Positions 1 to 5,791 of a DNA stretch of 12,940 nucleotides are shown piece after piece; position 1 is the stretch's first letter; each line of letters starts with the position of its first letter. Location: assembly GCA_018221025.1 (NCBI GenBank), contig JAAOXX010000037.1, positions 1 to 12,940 of the forward strand, given 5' to 3'. Position numbers and translations under genes: made by a program. This stretch comes from Candidatus Altarchaeota archaeon. GTDB taxonomy: Archaea; SpSt-1190. Under the pieces are notes generated by a model. The model was not told where the DNA came from. It did not search any database and saw only the letters and a list, made by a program, of their open reading frames with translations.

Positions 1-23
1 AGTTCCAACTCTTAGGTGAAAAC

Positions 24-491
24 ATGAACTTTGATGATGTACCCCGTATACACGAAATTAAAAGAATGAGTGACGAAGAAAGGCAAGCTATGGCTAAGTA
101 TGAAACTTCTGACGCCTCTCTACATTACATGGCGCAATTTGATGCTGTTATTGACTACAATGATTCGTGGCTTAAAAGACGCGTTTATGATAGAAAACTT
201 AAACGTCTTCCTGCTGAATATTTGGAGTTTCAGTCAGGCATAGATTCTGTGCGTGAAACTTTTCACTTTTCAGGTTTGATCCCTACAGTGGTTAAAGAAA
301 AAATGGATGAGGCATATTATGCCTTTGAGAAGGGAATGCATACTTACATACTAAACGCACTTGAAAATCATGATTATCGGCATGCACTCTTCTGTATAAG
401 GGAAGTGGAACGTAAAGCTTCTTCTGTAGGATTGAAGACATCTGATTTTATTCGAAAATCCGCTTATAGGCTAGAGGACCTTACACACTGA
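24..491 (+). CDS. Hypothetical protein, helical and charged
   Basis: I do not recognise this 155-residue protein. It is rich in charged residues, looks mostly alpha-helical, and has no signal peptide, membrane segment or obvious catalytic motif. A basic patch (WLKRRVYDRKLKR, about residues 49-61) and a C-terminal helix with EVERK stand out. The ATG at 24 has a good archaeal Shine-Dalgarno site, GGTGA at 15-19, which supports it as the start. However, the same frame stays open leftward to the window edge (reading FQLLGEN before the Met), so the gene could be the 3' part of a longer one. An upstream gene could also end at the TAG at 13-15 in another frame. It ends 23 bases before the convergent tRNA, with a T-rich stretch in between. 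The ORF is convincing; the function is unknown. Confidence 0.7.
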   Translation: MNFDDVPRIHEIKRMSDEERQAMAKYETSDASLHYMAQFDAVIDYNDSWLKRRVYDRKLKRLPAEYLEFQSGIDSVRETFHFSGLIPTVVKEKMDEAYYAFEKGMHTYILNALENHDYRHALFCIREVERKASSVGLKTSDFIRKSAYRLEDLTH

Positions 492-514
492 GTTATTTTT
501 TCAAATAAAATATA

Positions 515-587
515 TGGCGGGGGTGGGTTTCGAACCCACGGCCTCTAGATTATGAGTCTAGCGCTCTACCGGCTGAGCTACCCTGCC
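515..587 (-). tRNA. tRNA with CAT anticodon, probably elongator tRNA-Met
   Basis: A complete 73-nt cloverleaf reads on the minus strand. It has acceptor GGCAGGG with CCCCGCC, D-stem GCTC/GAGC, anticodon stem CTAGA/TCTAG around loop CTCATAA, T-stem GTGGG/CCCAC with loop TTCGAAA, and discriminator A. The anticodon is CAT. Because a clear initiator tRNA-Met lies at 8879-8953, this one should be the elongator tRNA-Met. A tRNA-Ile with modified CAT cannot be excluded by sequence alone. One acceptor pair is mismatched (A4 opposite C69). The nearest upstream TATA box (668-677) implies a 5' leader of about 60 nt that RNase P would remove. A T-rich stretch follows the 3' end. Confidence 0.93.
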
Positions 588-648
588 AAATGAGTTTGCT
601 TCTCCCGCATCTGCCGGATTAGCGTCCTCGCGCTCAGCCACAGGCCAA
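588..648 (-). other. GC-rich putative 5' leader of tRNA-Met, tRNA-like in part
   Basis: This stretch is clearly richer in GC than the A/T-rich flanks and lies between the tRNA-Met 5' end and the point about 25 nt downstream (minus strand) of the TATA box at 668-677. It would be transcribed ahead of the tRNA. On the minus strand it contains GTGGCTGAGCGCGAGG followed by GACGCTAATCC, which recalls the D-arm of a serine or leucine type tRNA. I cannot close a cloverleaf. It may be a degenerate tRNA half, a structured leader or an unrecognised ncRNA. No ORF is convincing here. Confidence 0.3.
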
Positions 649-667
649 TAATGAACTAACGGATATG

Positions 668-677
668 TTTTATAAAA
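668..677. promoter_or_regulatory. Symmetric TATA box, probably divergent
   Basis: The sequence TTTTATAAAA is a perfect palindrome and a good archaeal TATA box. Its centre is about 25 nt before position 698, exactly the first base of box C of the plus-strand sRNA. In the other direction it would start transcription near 648, giving the tRNA-Met leader. That it works both ways is inferred from symmetry and spacing. Confidence 0.6.
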
Positions 678-697
678 TGCTTGTCTAAGTTTGATTA

Positions 698-751
698 GTG
701 ATGAGATATTTTACTCTGAGTCCTCACTGTGATGAGTCTGTTATCATCTGA
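698..751 (+). ncRNA. C/D box guide sRNA (2'-O-methylation guide)
   Basis: All four boxes of an archaeal C/D sRNA are present and perfect. Box C is GTGATGA at 698-704, D' is CTGA at 716-719, C' is GTGATGA at 729-735 and D is CTGA at 748-751. The guides have standard lengths: 11 nt (705-715) before D' and 12 nt (736-747) before D. A TATA box lies 25 nt upstream and a TTTT run follows box D. In the family, L7Ae, Nop5 and fibrillarin assemble on these boxes and methylate the target base paired to the fifth guide nucleotide upstream of D or D'. The D guide, GTCTGTTATCAT, pairs over ten contiguous bases (one G-U) with the near-universal 23S sequence GATAACAGGC at the peptidyl-transferase centre. 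This predicts methylation at E. coli-equivalent U2449. The D' guide target is not identified. Confidence 0.88.
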
Positions 752-752
752 G

Positions 753-800
753 CAAGCTTTTCTCGCCTCGCTTCGCTCGTCTCCAAAACCTTGACCAAAA
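753..800. repeat. Dispersed inverted repeat, copy 1 (GCTTCGC core)
   Basis: Arms CAAGCTTTT (753-761) and AAAACCTTG (785-793) are inverted repeats with one mismatch, around a centre containing TCGCTTCGCTC, followed by ACCAAAA. The copy at 10866-10911, read on the minus strand, has the same arms, the same core and the same trailing ACCAAAA. It begins immediately after box D of the sRNA, so its left-arm TTTT run is in the right place to terminate that RNA. Archaeal termination at T-runs is known; the terminator role is inference. Confidence 0.7.
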
Positions 801-811
801 GGAAGGTATTG

Positions 812-827
812 GTCCCGCATGCGGGAC
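812..827. repeat. Perfect 16-bp palindrome GTCCCGCATGCGGGAC
   Basis: The sequence is a perfect self-complementary 16-mer between the dispersed repeat and the TATA box of the next gene. A hairpin with the same arm cores, GTCCCGC and GCGGGAC, occurs at 12915-12933, and a related TCCCGC/GCGGGA pair at 8969-8998. Alternatives are a dimeric repressor site for the gene at 871 or a structural repeat. Confidence 0.6.
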
Positions 828-840
828 TGACTGTGAGAAG

Positions 841-850
841 GTTTAAAATA
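841..850 (+). promoter_or_regulatory. TATA box of the membrane protein gene
   Basis: GTTTAAAATA is centred about 25 nt before the GTG at 871. This spacing puts the transcription start at or next to that codon. It predicts a leaderless mRNA and supports GTG 871 over the in-frame ATG at 889. Confidence 0.55.
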
Positions 851-870
851 CATCTCTGCCAAGTGTTAAT

Positions 871-1446
871 GTGGTAGCAATAGAAACTATGCTTACGCTC
901 GTTCTTGGATTTTTCCTATTGATGTGGTTTAGTGTCCGCATTAGAAAGGGCGGTAGATGGTTTAGAGAGAAAGGAATCCTCGGCCTCTCTGTTCTACTTG
1001 TTGCCGTTGGAACCTTGCTGCTTGTTATAGCATTTCTTTCCAATAAAATTCCGGTTCTTGCCCCATTCCAAGCTTGGCTCCAAACATACATTAAACTGGG
1101 AACCGTATTGCTCGTTGCTGGTGCAGTCGGAATAATTCTTGACCAGCTTTACAGGACCTGGAAGAAAGAGCAATTGCTATCAGTTGAAGATGAGAGGCGC
1201 CACTATATTGAAAGGACTCGATTCGGATTAAGTGTTGACGATGCCGAAAAGATTGCAAAAAACCACATAAAGAAAGTTACTGAAAAAAATACAAAGCTGA
1301 TTGCAAGTAAGAAAGAATTCAAACACTGGGCAATCTACCTCAAAGACTCTGACGCCAAATACTACAGGGTTGTAATCAATGGCGATGGAAAGATTGAGGA
1401 ATGGGAAACCATGGATGAAATCCCAAGCTATATTTTGAGTCCTTAA
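871..1446 (+). CDS. Membrane protein with C-terminal PepSY-like domain
   Basis: This 191-residue protein has three hydrophobic segments (about residues 7-23, 36-57 and 73-93), a basic linker, then a soluble tail. In the tail, residues about 120-181 run as an alpha-helix (DDAEKIAKNHIKK), a strand with W-x-I-Y-L, a strand YYRVVINGDGKIEEWE, and end. This is the shape of a PepSY-type domain, but the match is by eye only. The likely site is the cytoplasmic membrane; the partner and role are unknown. The start is GTG 871 because a TATA box lies 25 nt upstream and no Shine-Dalgarno site is seen; ATG 889 is the alternative and would leave the first membrane segment intact. The stop overlaps the stop of the convergent gene at 1443 by 4 bases. 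Confidence 0.75.
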   Translation: MVAIETMLTLVLGFFLLMWFSVRIRKGGRWFREKGILGLSVLLVAVGTLLLVIAFLSNKIPVLAPFQAWLQTYIKLGTVLLVAGAVGIILDQLYRTWKKEQLLSVEDERRHYIERTRFGLSVDDAEKIAKNHIKKVTEKNTKLIASKKEFKHWAIYLKDSDAKYYRVVINGDGKIEEWETMDEIPSYILSP

Positions 1447-1862
1447 AATTGAGTATAAGATGTGTTTTCAATACCGTTTAATGTATACTGAGTACGCATT
1501 TCAATCTCTGCTGGCTCGGTGTGCTGATACTTGTTAATAAAATTTCCAATATGGTTTTTCATTTCCCCTTTGCCTAATGTTTCCGTTGGAATTGTTCCAT
1601 CCTTTATTTCATCTATAGTGACTCCACTATAATCCAAAAATTCGTATGCTAAAGAATCGGTCCCATTTATTGGTAATTTGTATATTGAAAATTCGTTTTC
1701 AACTCCTTCTCGATTTGGTTTATCAGTGTAAATATCAATTTTATTTAATTCAAATGAATCAGTTGGACTTAGACTGAGGTTTTCTTTTGTGTTATTTTCA
1801 GCGAACGCATACACACTAGTTAATTGTTCACTCATGAAATCATCAGTTAAAGTCTCATTCAT
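1443..1862 (-). CDS. Orphan protein, short paralogue of the 2592-3392 product
   Basis: This 139-residue acidic soluble protein has no family I recognise. It matches the C-terminal half of the protein at 2592-3392 in order. NEFSIYK aligns with NEFQIYK, LP plus LAYEFLD aligns with LP plus LVYEFLD, and a helix with FINKY aligns with IISEY, each followed by a beta-strand pair. The roughly 70-110 N-terminal residues of the longer paralogue are missing or replaced by an acidic stretch. The start at 1862 is preceded by a TATA box 26 nt upstream, so the mRNA is probably leaderless. The same inverted repeat found before the 3392 start abuts that TATA box. It could be a regulator, a binding partner of its long paralogues, or a structural subunit; nothing visible decides. 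Confidence 0.72.
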   Translation of the reverse strand: MNETLTDDFMSEQLTSVYAFAENNTKENLSLSPTDSFELNKIDIYTDKPNREGVENEFSIYKLPINGTDSLAYEFLDYSGVTIDEIKDGTIPTETLGKGEMKNHIGNFINKYQHTEPAEIEMRTQYTLNGIENTSYTQF

Positions 1863-1883
1863 ACTTCTTATCCTGCTGTTTCG

Positions 1884-1892
1884 ATTTATAAG
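1884..1892 (-). promoter_or_regulatory. TATA box of the 1443-1862 gene
   Basis: On the minus strand this reads CTTATAAAT, centred 26 nt before the ATG at 1862. The identical AATACTTATAAA context occurs before the 3392 start, so both genes share the promoter type. Confidence 0.65.
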
Positions 1893-1894
1893 TA

Positions 1895-1911
1895 TTACTA
1901 AAAGGTAGTAA
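1895..1911. promoter_or_regulatory. Inverted repeat beside the TATA box, copy A
   Basis: TTACTA and TAGTAA are perfect inverted arms around a 5-base spacer, 3 bases beyond the TATA box of the 1443-1862 gene, and are followed by ACACT. Copy B at 3424-3441 has the same arrangement. The position overlaps or borders the TFB-binding (BRE) side of the promoter, suiting a repressor or activator operator. The regulatory role is inferred. Confidence 0.55.
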
Positions 1912-1936
1912 CACTCTGATTTACTTTAAAAAATAA

Positions 1937-2575
1937 TTAAACTGATACAAAATAATCTGAAATCTTGTTTTCTTCGCTAATCTCAGCCTTGAGATACGTG
2001 TCGTTTTCACCCCAACCAAGCTTCATTACTACTTCTCTGGGTTGTGTATTTTCTGGTAGAAACTCTGAACAAAACTGATATGCGGTGTTTAGAATTGCTT
2101 CAGCCGCGGCTATACCAAATTCCTGAGAATTTTTGAAACCATTCCATTCGGCTTCCAATAGATTTTGGTACTGTACATCATCTATGGAACTATCATGTTT
2201 TCCGACGAAACCATATGTTGAATAATCACCTGCAGGTAAGTATATTCGTTCCTTTCCTTCTAATTCTATGGATTGAAAACCATCTCCACCTACACATATT
2301 CGTGAAACATCAAAACCCCTAATATGTTTACGTTCCCCTTCCAAATCATATCCTACGAAAAGAGACATATCTTCTGCAATCTCTCTTTCAAGAATTAATT
2401 GCTTGCCTTCTTTATACTTCAAAAATCGGTCACCCATTGTATTCAACGTGGACAAGAGTGAAACCAGTAAGTAATCACTGCGAATGGAACCAAAGGCACT
2501 CGGACTTTGTGCAGGTATACCTGAACCTGTCTCAAACACATTGTTTTCCTTGAATGGATTTTTGGTTTCAGTCAT
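1937..2575 (-). CDS. Orphan protein of the same three-gene cassette
   Basis: This 212-residue soluble, acidic protein is not one I recognise. It keeps the outline of its two neighbours. An IRSDYLLVSLLSTLN segment (residues 31-45) parallels IRGEISLLGGFVSGF in the 266-residue protein. LP-x5-YxFV (113-124) parallels LP-x-YEFLD. A helix ending in SEFLPEN (170-176) parallels SEYRPSG, and is followed by a strand in all. Similarity is weak and was spotted by eye. The gene starts 16 bases after the stop of the 2592-3392 gene with GGGT just ahead of the ATG, so the two are surely one transcript from the promoter near 3419. It could be a subunit pairing with its larger neighbour. Two cysteines (94 and 169) have no metal-site context. 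Confidence 0.75.
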   Translation of the reverse strand: MTETKNPFKENNVFETGSGIPAQSPSAFGSIRSDYLLVSLLSTLNTMGDRFLKYKEGKQLILEREIAEDMSLFVGYDLEGERKHIRGFDVSRICVGGDGFQSIELEGKERIYLPAGDYSTYGFVGKHDSSIDDVQYQNLLEAEWNGFKNSQEFGIAAAEAILNTAYQFCSEFLPENTQPREVVMKLGWGENDTYLKAEISEENKISDYFVSV

Positions 2576-2591
2576 ATTATTACCCTTTAAA

Positions 2592-3392
2592 CTAAATCAT
2601 CAGCCTGTACTTGTCTTTGTCAAAATCCGACATGACATAAATTGTTCTGTCACCCCAAACATTGTCAAGAGATTTCAAATCAATTTTGATGTGCATTTGG
2701 TTAATTGATTTTCCGGAGGGTCTATACTCACTAATTATAGTTTTAAGACCCCTCATTACACCCTCAATCAAGTTTCCTTCAACATTACAATCTTCAGTAT
2801 GAATGATTCTTTGGTAATCGTTACCGTTGAGACTCTTTTCATCATTATCAAGAAATTCATACACAAGAACTGGCATATCTTTAGGTAAATTGAGAGATCG
2901 GGTTTGAAGTGAAAATTGTTCGGGTTGATTTCCATGTTCAAGGTATTTTACTAGCCTAGATGTACTGTCGTTGCTTGTTGACTTGTAAATTTGAAATTCA
3001 TTCTGGTAATCAACAGGTTTATCGAACTTAATAAATTTTTCTTCAGAGAATCGTTCAGATTTAACTGGTGAACCCGAGATAACTTTAATTTCCTCAATAC
3101 CATATGACCCCTCACCAAGATCTGCCATAATTTTATTAATATTAGAATTGAGATTATTGTAAAATCCACTGACAAAACCACCAAGTAAACTTATCTCACC
3201 TCTTATGGTTTGATTATCAATAGCAAGTACATTATGTGGGCTGCAAATACCTGAACTATAAGTTTTATCTGCTAAATTACCAATAGCAGAATGACCTAGT
3301 TCTTCATCAAACTCAAGTGCAAAAGGAGCCTTTTGGACTTTAACAAGAATGTGTTCCTTCTTAACTTCAGACGTTCCACTTATGTTACTCAT
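2592..3392 (-). CDS. Orphan protein, longest member of the paralogue cassette
   Basis: This 266-residue protein of unknown family has no signal peptide or transmembrane helix. Residues 50-92 hold a glycine-rich hydrophobic stretch (GEISLLGGFVSGF). Residues 124-136 read DKPVDYQNEFQIY, similar to the small paralogue. Residues 169-182 hold LPKDMPVLVYEFLD, and residues 209-240 form a helix-strand unit with SEYRP. It leads a two-gene operon with the 1937-2575 gene and is oriented like the long nucleotide operon upstream, whose last gene ends only 52 bases before this start. The ATG at 3392 is chosen because a TATA box is centred 27 nt upstream; no Shine-Dalgarno site is seen. Base composition looks more A/T-rich than in the pyrG region, which may point to transfer. 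Confidence 0.75.
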   Translation of the reverse strand: MSNISGTSEVKKEHILVKVQKAPFALEFDEELGHSAIGNLADKTYSSGICSPHNVLAIDNQTIRGEISLLGGFVSGFYNNLNSNINKIMADLGEGSYGIEEIKVISGSPVKSERFSEEKFIKFDKPVDYQNEFQIYKSTSNDSTSRLVKYLEHGNQPEQFSLQTRSLNLPKDMPVLVYEFLDNDEKSLNGNDYQRIIHTEDCNVEGNLIEGVMRGLKTIISEYRPSGKSINQMHIKIDLKSLDNVWGDRTIYVMSDFDKDKYRLMI

Positions 3393-3414
3393 TACTTTTG
3401 TTTGGTCATGTTTA

Positions 3415-3423
3415 CTTTATAAG
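3415..3423 (-). promoter_or_regulatory. TATA box of the 3392-1937 operon
   Basis: The minus strand reads CTTATAAAG, centred 27 nt before the ATG at 3392, within the same AATACTTATAAA context as the promoter at 1884-1892. It predicts a leaderless mRNA. Confidence 0.65.
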
Positions 3424-3441
3424 TATTACTTTCAAGTAATA
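3424..3441. promoter_or_regulatory. Inverted repeat beside the TATA box, copy B
   Basis: TATTACTT and AAGTAATA are perfect 8-base inverted arms with a 2-base spacer, directly touching the TATA box. ACACT follows in both copies. It also lies just past the TAG stop (3445-3447) of the upstream GTPase gene, so it could in addition form a 3' hairpin on that mRNA. A dimeric regulator site is the simplest reading. Confidence 0.6.
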
Positions 3442-3444
3442 ACA

Positions 3445-4203
3445 CTACAATCTACTCTTAATCCAGACTTTGTCGCCTTCTTTCAATTCAAAGCCCAATC
3501 CAACTTTGTAAGTTTTTTTACCTCTTTGAACTCGAGCCCACTCAAATCCATCCACCATCGTCTTGTGAATATCTTCTGCGGCATCTCTCATCTTTGAACC
3601 TTTCTTCAATAACATGGGTTCCTTTCCAGTTTCAGTATACACACGCATTAGTTTGAAACTTTTCCAAACAGCTTTCAAAAGCTCATCAGAGTCCTTGTTT
3701 TCAGCTATAATGATTTTTTTAGCCTTAAACTTGGTTTCCAACGCTTTGTCAGGCACCATTAGTATTATTACATCTGCATTATTGGCATAACTGAAGTCAA
3801 AACTGGGGCAGTCAATAAACTGCAATTTAGCGTCTTCGAACCATCCCATGGCCGTCTTTACTATTTGGGTTGAAAATGCAAACTTCTTTGGCTTTCCCTC
3901 GCCAGTAAAATGCTTGAACAATGTGGTTTTTCCCGAATTTGGTGGACCTATAATTACAATTAATGGGGCCACTTTCTTAATTCCCTTCTTGCTCCTTGCT
4001 TTCTTGGCCTTTCTTTCAGACTCCTGCTTATTTTCAAGGCGAGAAATTGAACGCTTGAGTTGTGCCATAAGATTCTCGCCGCCCTTGTGTTTGGGCGCAA
4101 GGCTAACTAATTCCCTTAGAAGACGTATTTTCTGAGGCCCACTCTTCGCGTCCTGATACTCTCTATACTTCTTATTGAATTCAGGAGTAACATTTGCCGG
4201 CAC
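3445..4203 (-). CDS. Compact DRG/Obg-like GTPase with TGS domain
   Basis: This 252-residue protein belongs to the archaeal TGS-GTPases that begin MPAN and carry a PKHKG motif. Residues 1-60 form a helical N-terminal region. Residues 86-93 (GPPNSGKT) are the P-loop. FAFSTQ (108-113) sits where switch I should be, and DCPSF (131-135) replaces the usual DxPG. Residues 186-252 are a TGS domain (LMRVYTETGKEP, then KKGSKMRDAAEDIHK). The G domain is very short, and NKDS (169-172) is at best a broken NKxD, so guanine specificity is doubtful. Family members bind ribosomes or translation factors. It is the last gene of the thyA operon, 29 bases after the glycosyltransferase. The start is GTG 4203, with AGGT about 6 bases ahead. 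Confidence 0.88.
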   Translation of the reverse strand: MPANVTPEFNKKYREYQDAKSGPQKIRLLRELVSLAPKHKGGENLMAQLKRSISRLENKQESERKAKKARSKKGIKKVAPLIVIIGPPNSGKTTLFKHFTGEGKPKKFAFSTQIVKTAMGWFEDAKLQFIDCPSFDFSYANNADVIILMVPDKALETKFKAKKIIIAENKDSDELLKAVWKSFKLMRVYTETGKEPMLLKKGSKMRDAAEDIHKTMVDGFEWARVQRGKKTYKVGLGFELKEGDKVWIKSRL

Positions 4204-4232
4204 ATTAATACCTACTTAATGGGTTAAAATGT

Positions 4233-4961
4233 TTAGCGAATTTCCTTGTAATCTGCCTTTTTTCCAATCTTGTCACTAGCCTTTTTCAGACTCTTTGATT
4301 TGTGAGTCTCTGCGAAGGTCACAACATCTCTTAGCAAATAATAAGGGATGACTCCAATTGGGTCTTTCTCAAATCTCCTTGCTGAAGACACGACATGAGT
4401 TTTTCTAAAGTACTTAGTTTTTCCAACCTTTCGCATCTGAGATGTAAATGCCACATCTTCACTTGGAACTTCTGGGAACATTCCAGTCTTTTCAAACAAG
4501 TCTTTCCACACTACTGTATTAATCCCAGTAAGTCGAGCTTTCCCAATTGCAGATTGTATGAGTACAACCAATTCCAATGCGCTCCAAGCCAAGTTCAAAT
4601 ATCCATGAGAGAAGTCATACTTTATTCGTGCAGTTAATGCAGAAACTTCTGGATTCTCATTCATATATTTCCAAACCTTTTCCAGATAATCAGTTGGAAG
4701 AGTTGTATCAGCATCAATGAATACTAAGAGTTTTCCCTTTGCTTTCTTTGCACCAAGGTTTCGAGCATATGCAATTCCCTTACGCTTGCATCTTACGACT
4801 TTGGCAAACTTCTTTGCAATTTTTACTGTGTTGTCTTTTGAATTGCCGTCAGCGACAATGATTTCAAACTTTAGTTTTGTTTTTTGACTTTTTATTGATT
4901 TTAAACAAGCCCCAATCATCTTTTCTTCATCTAGCGCCGGAATAATAAAAGAAACATCCAT
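4233..4961 (-). CDS. Family 2 glycosyltransferase (GT-A fold)
   Basis: This 242-residue enzyme transfers a sugar from a nucleotide-activated donor to an acceptor on the cytoplasmic side of the membrane. The N-terminus VSFIIPALDEEKMIGACLKS is the family 2 nucleotide-binding start. Asp38 lies in ADGNSKDNT, the metal-binding DxD is FIDADT (81-86), and ED at 168-169 in VPSEDVAF is the likely catalytic acid region. A hydrophobic stretch (residues 125-139) may touch the membrane but is not a clear transmembrane helix. The very basic C-terminus fits binding to the membrane or to a lipid-linked acceptor. The substrate cannot be told. It lies 32 bases downstream of the MinD-like gene in the same operon. 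The ATG at 4961 has no strong Shine-Dalgarno site. Confidence 0.9.
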   Translation of the reverse strand: MDVSFIIPALDEEKMIGACLKSIKSQKTKLKFEIIVADGNSKDNTVKIAKKFAKVVRCKRKGIAYARNLGAKKAKGKLLVFIDADTTLPTDYLEKVWKYMNENPEVSALTARIKYDFSHGYLNLAWSALELVVLIQSAIGKARLTGINTVVWKDLFEKTGMFPEVPSEDVAFTSQMRKVGKTKYFRKTHVVSSARRFEKDPIGVIPYYLLRDVVTFAETHKSKSLKKASDKIGKKADYKEIR

Positions 4962-4993
4962 ATTGAAATTAGGTTGATGCTATAGAAAAGCTT

Positions 4994-5770
4994 TCAATAT
5001 CCCTTTCTAAACATCCCAAAGAATCGAGATAGGAATCCCTTAGGTTCTGGTTCAAAATCTACGTCTCCAATTATTGATGATAATTCAATTATGGATTCTA
5101 CTCCTGGACTTCTTGGACTCGAGATGACTGCAGGAACCCCGTATCCAAGGGCTCTTCGTATTTTTTCATCCTCAGGAATGACTCCAAGTAATGGAACACC
5201 CTTCAAAAATCCTTCAACTTCTTCAGGATGCAACTCGTATTCGAGTCCTCTGTAAAAATTCAATACCATCCCACCAATTTTCGCCTTCTTTCGGGTTAAA
5301 AGGTCTTGAGTTCTCTTAGCTTCAAGCATTCCAGAAACTGCAGGTGTACTCACGACTATTGCGGTGTCAACTCCCCGTACAATGCCGGACGTTTCTTTTC
5401 CTAACCATGGTGGCGTGTCTACAACAATGAAGTCATATTTTTCCTTTAAGGGCTGTATAAATTTCCTGAAGTTCTTAAAAGTAGAGGTTTCTTGGTCTGG
5501 AGTGAATGGTCCTGGAATTATATCAATCCCAGTTCTTGGGTCTTTGTAAATGGTTTTTTCAGGTGGGAGTTTTCCAGAAAGCATGTCCTTAACATGGACT
5601 GGCGGATTCAATAGCCCGAAATGGCTTGAGAGGTCAGCTCCAAGAATATGCGTATCAATAAGCAACACTTCAAAATCAAATTCGTGTTTGAGTGTGGCAC
5701 CCACATTAGCGGTCATTGTTGTCTTCCCGACACCACCTTTTGTCGAGAAGAAGCCCATTACTTCTCCCAC
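4994..5770 (-). CDS. MinD/ParA-family ATPase
   Basis: This 258-residue P-loop ATPase has the deviant Walker A motif KGGVGKTT (residues 11-18) with signature lysine 11. Asp39 sits in LLIDTH and switch II is VVDTPP (117-121). These define the MinD/ParA/Mrp group, which dimerise on ATP. Residues 245-258, FLSRFFGMFRKGY, form a short amphipathic helix like the membrane-targeting tail of MinD, which favours a MinD-like positioning role over ParA or Mrp. There are no CxxC metal motifs. No minC or minE partner is nearby. The start is GTG 5770, giving the usual family spacing to Walker A; ATG 5758 with GGGAG just ahead is a real alternative. It sits 21 bases after pyrG. Confidence 0.9.
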   Translation of the reverse strand: MGEVMGFFSTKGGVGKTTMTANVGATLKHEFDFEVLLIDTHILGADLSSHFGLLNPPVHVKDMLSGKLPPEKTIYKDPRTGIDIIPGPFTPDQETSTFKNFRKFIQPLKEKYDFIVVDTPPWLGKETSGIVRGVDTAIVVSTPAVSGMLEAKRTQDLLTRKKAKIGGMVLNFYRGLEYELHPEEVEGFLKGVPLLGVIPEDEKIRRALGYGVPAVISSPRSPGVESIIELSSIIGDVDFEPEPKGFLSRFFGMFRKGY

Positions 5771-5791
5771 TCTAAAAGAGGATTTGTGTAT

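Noticed and set aside
843..1091. 82-residue minus-strand ORF opposite the membrane protein
   Set aside because: It is antisense to a better-supported gene with a promoter, and has no motif or start signal.
515..3441. Integrated element using tRNA-Met as attachment site for the orphan cassette
   Set aside because: No integrase and no duplicated tRNA 3' end near 3441; the A/T-rich composition alone is not enough.
3848..4135. 95-residue plus-strand ORF opposite the TGS GTPase
   Set aside because: It is a mirror of the GTPase coding sequence with no start signals of its own.
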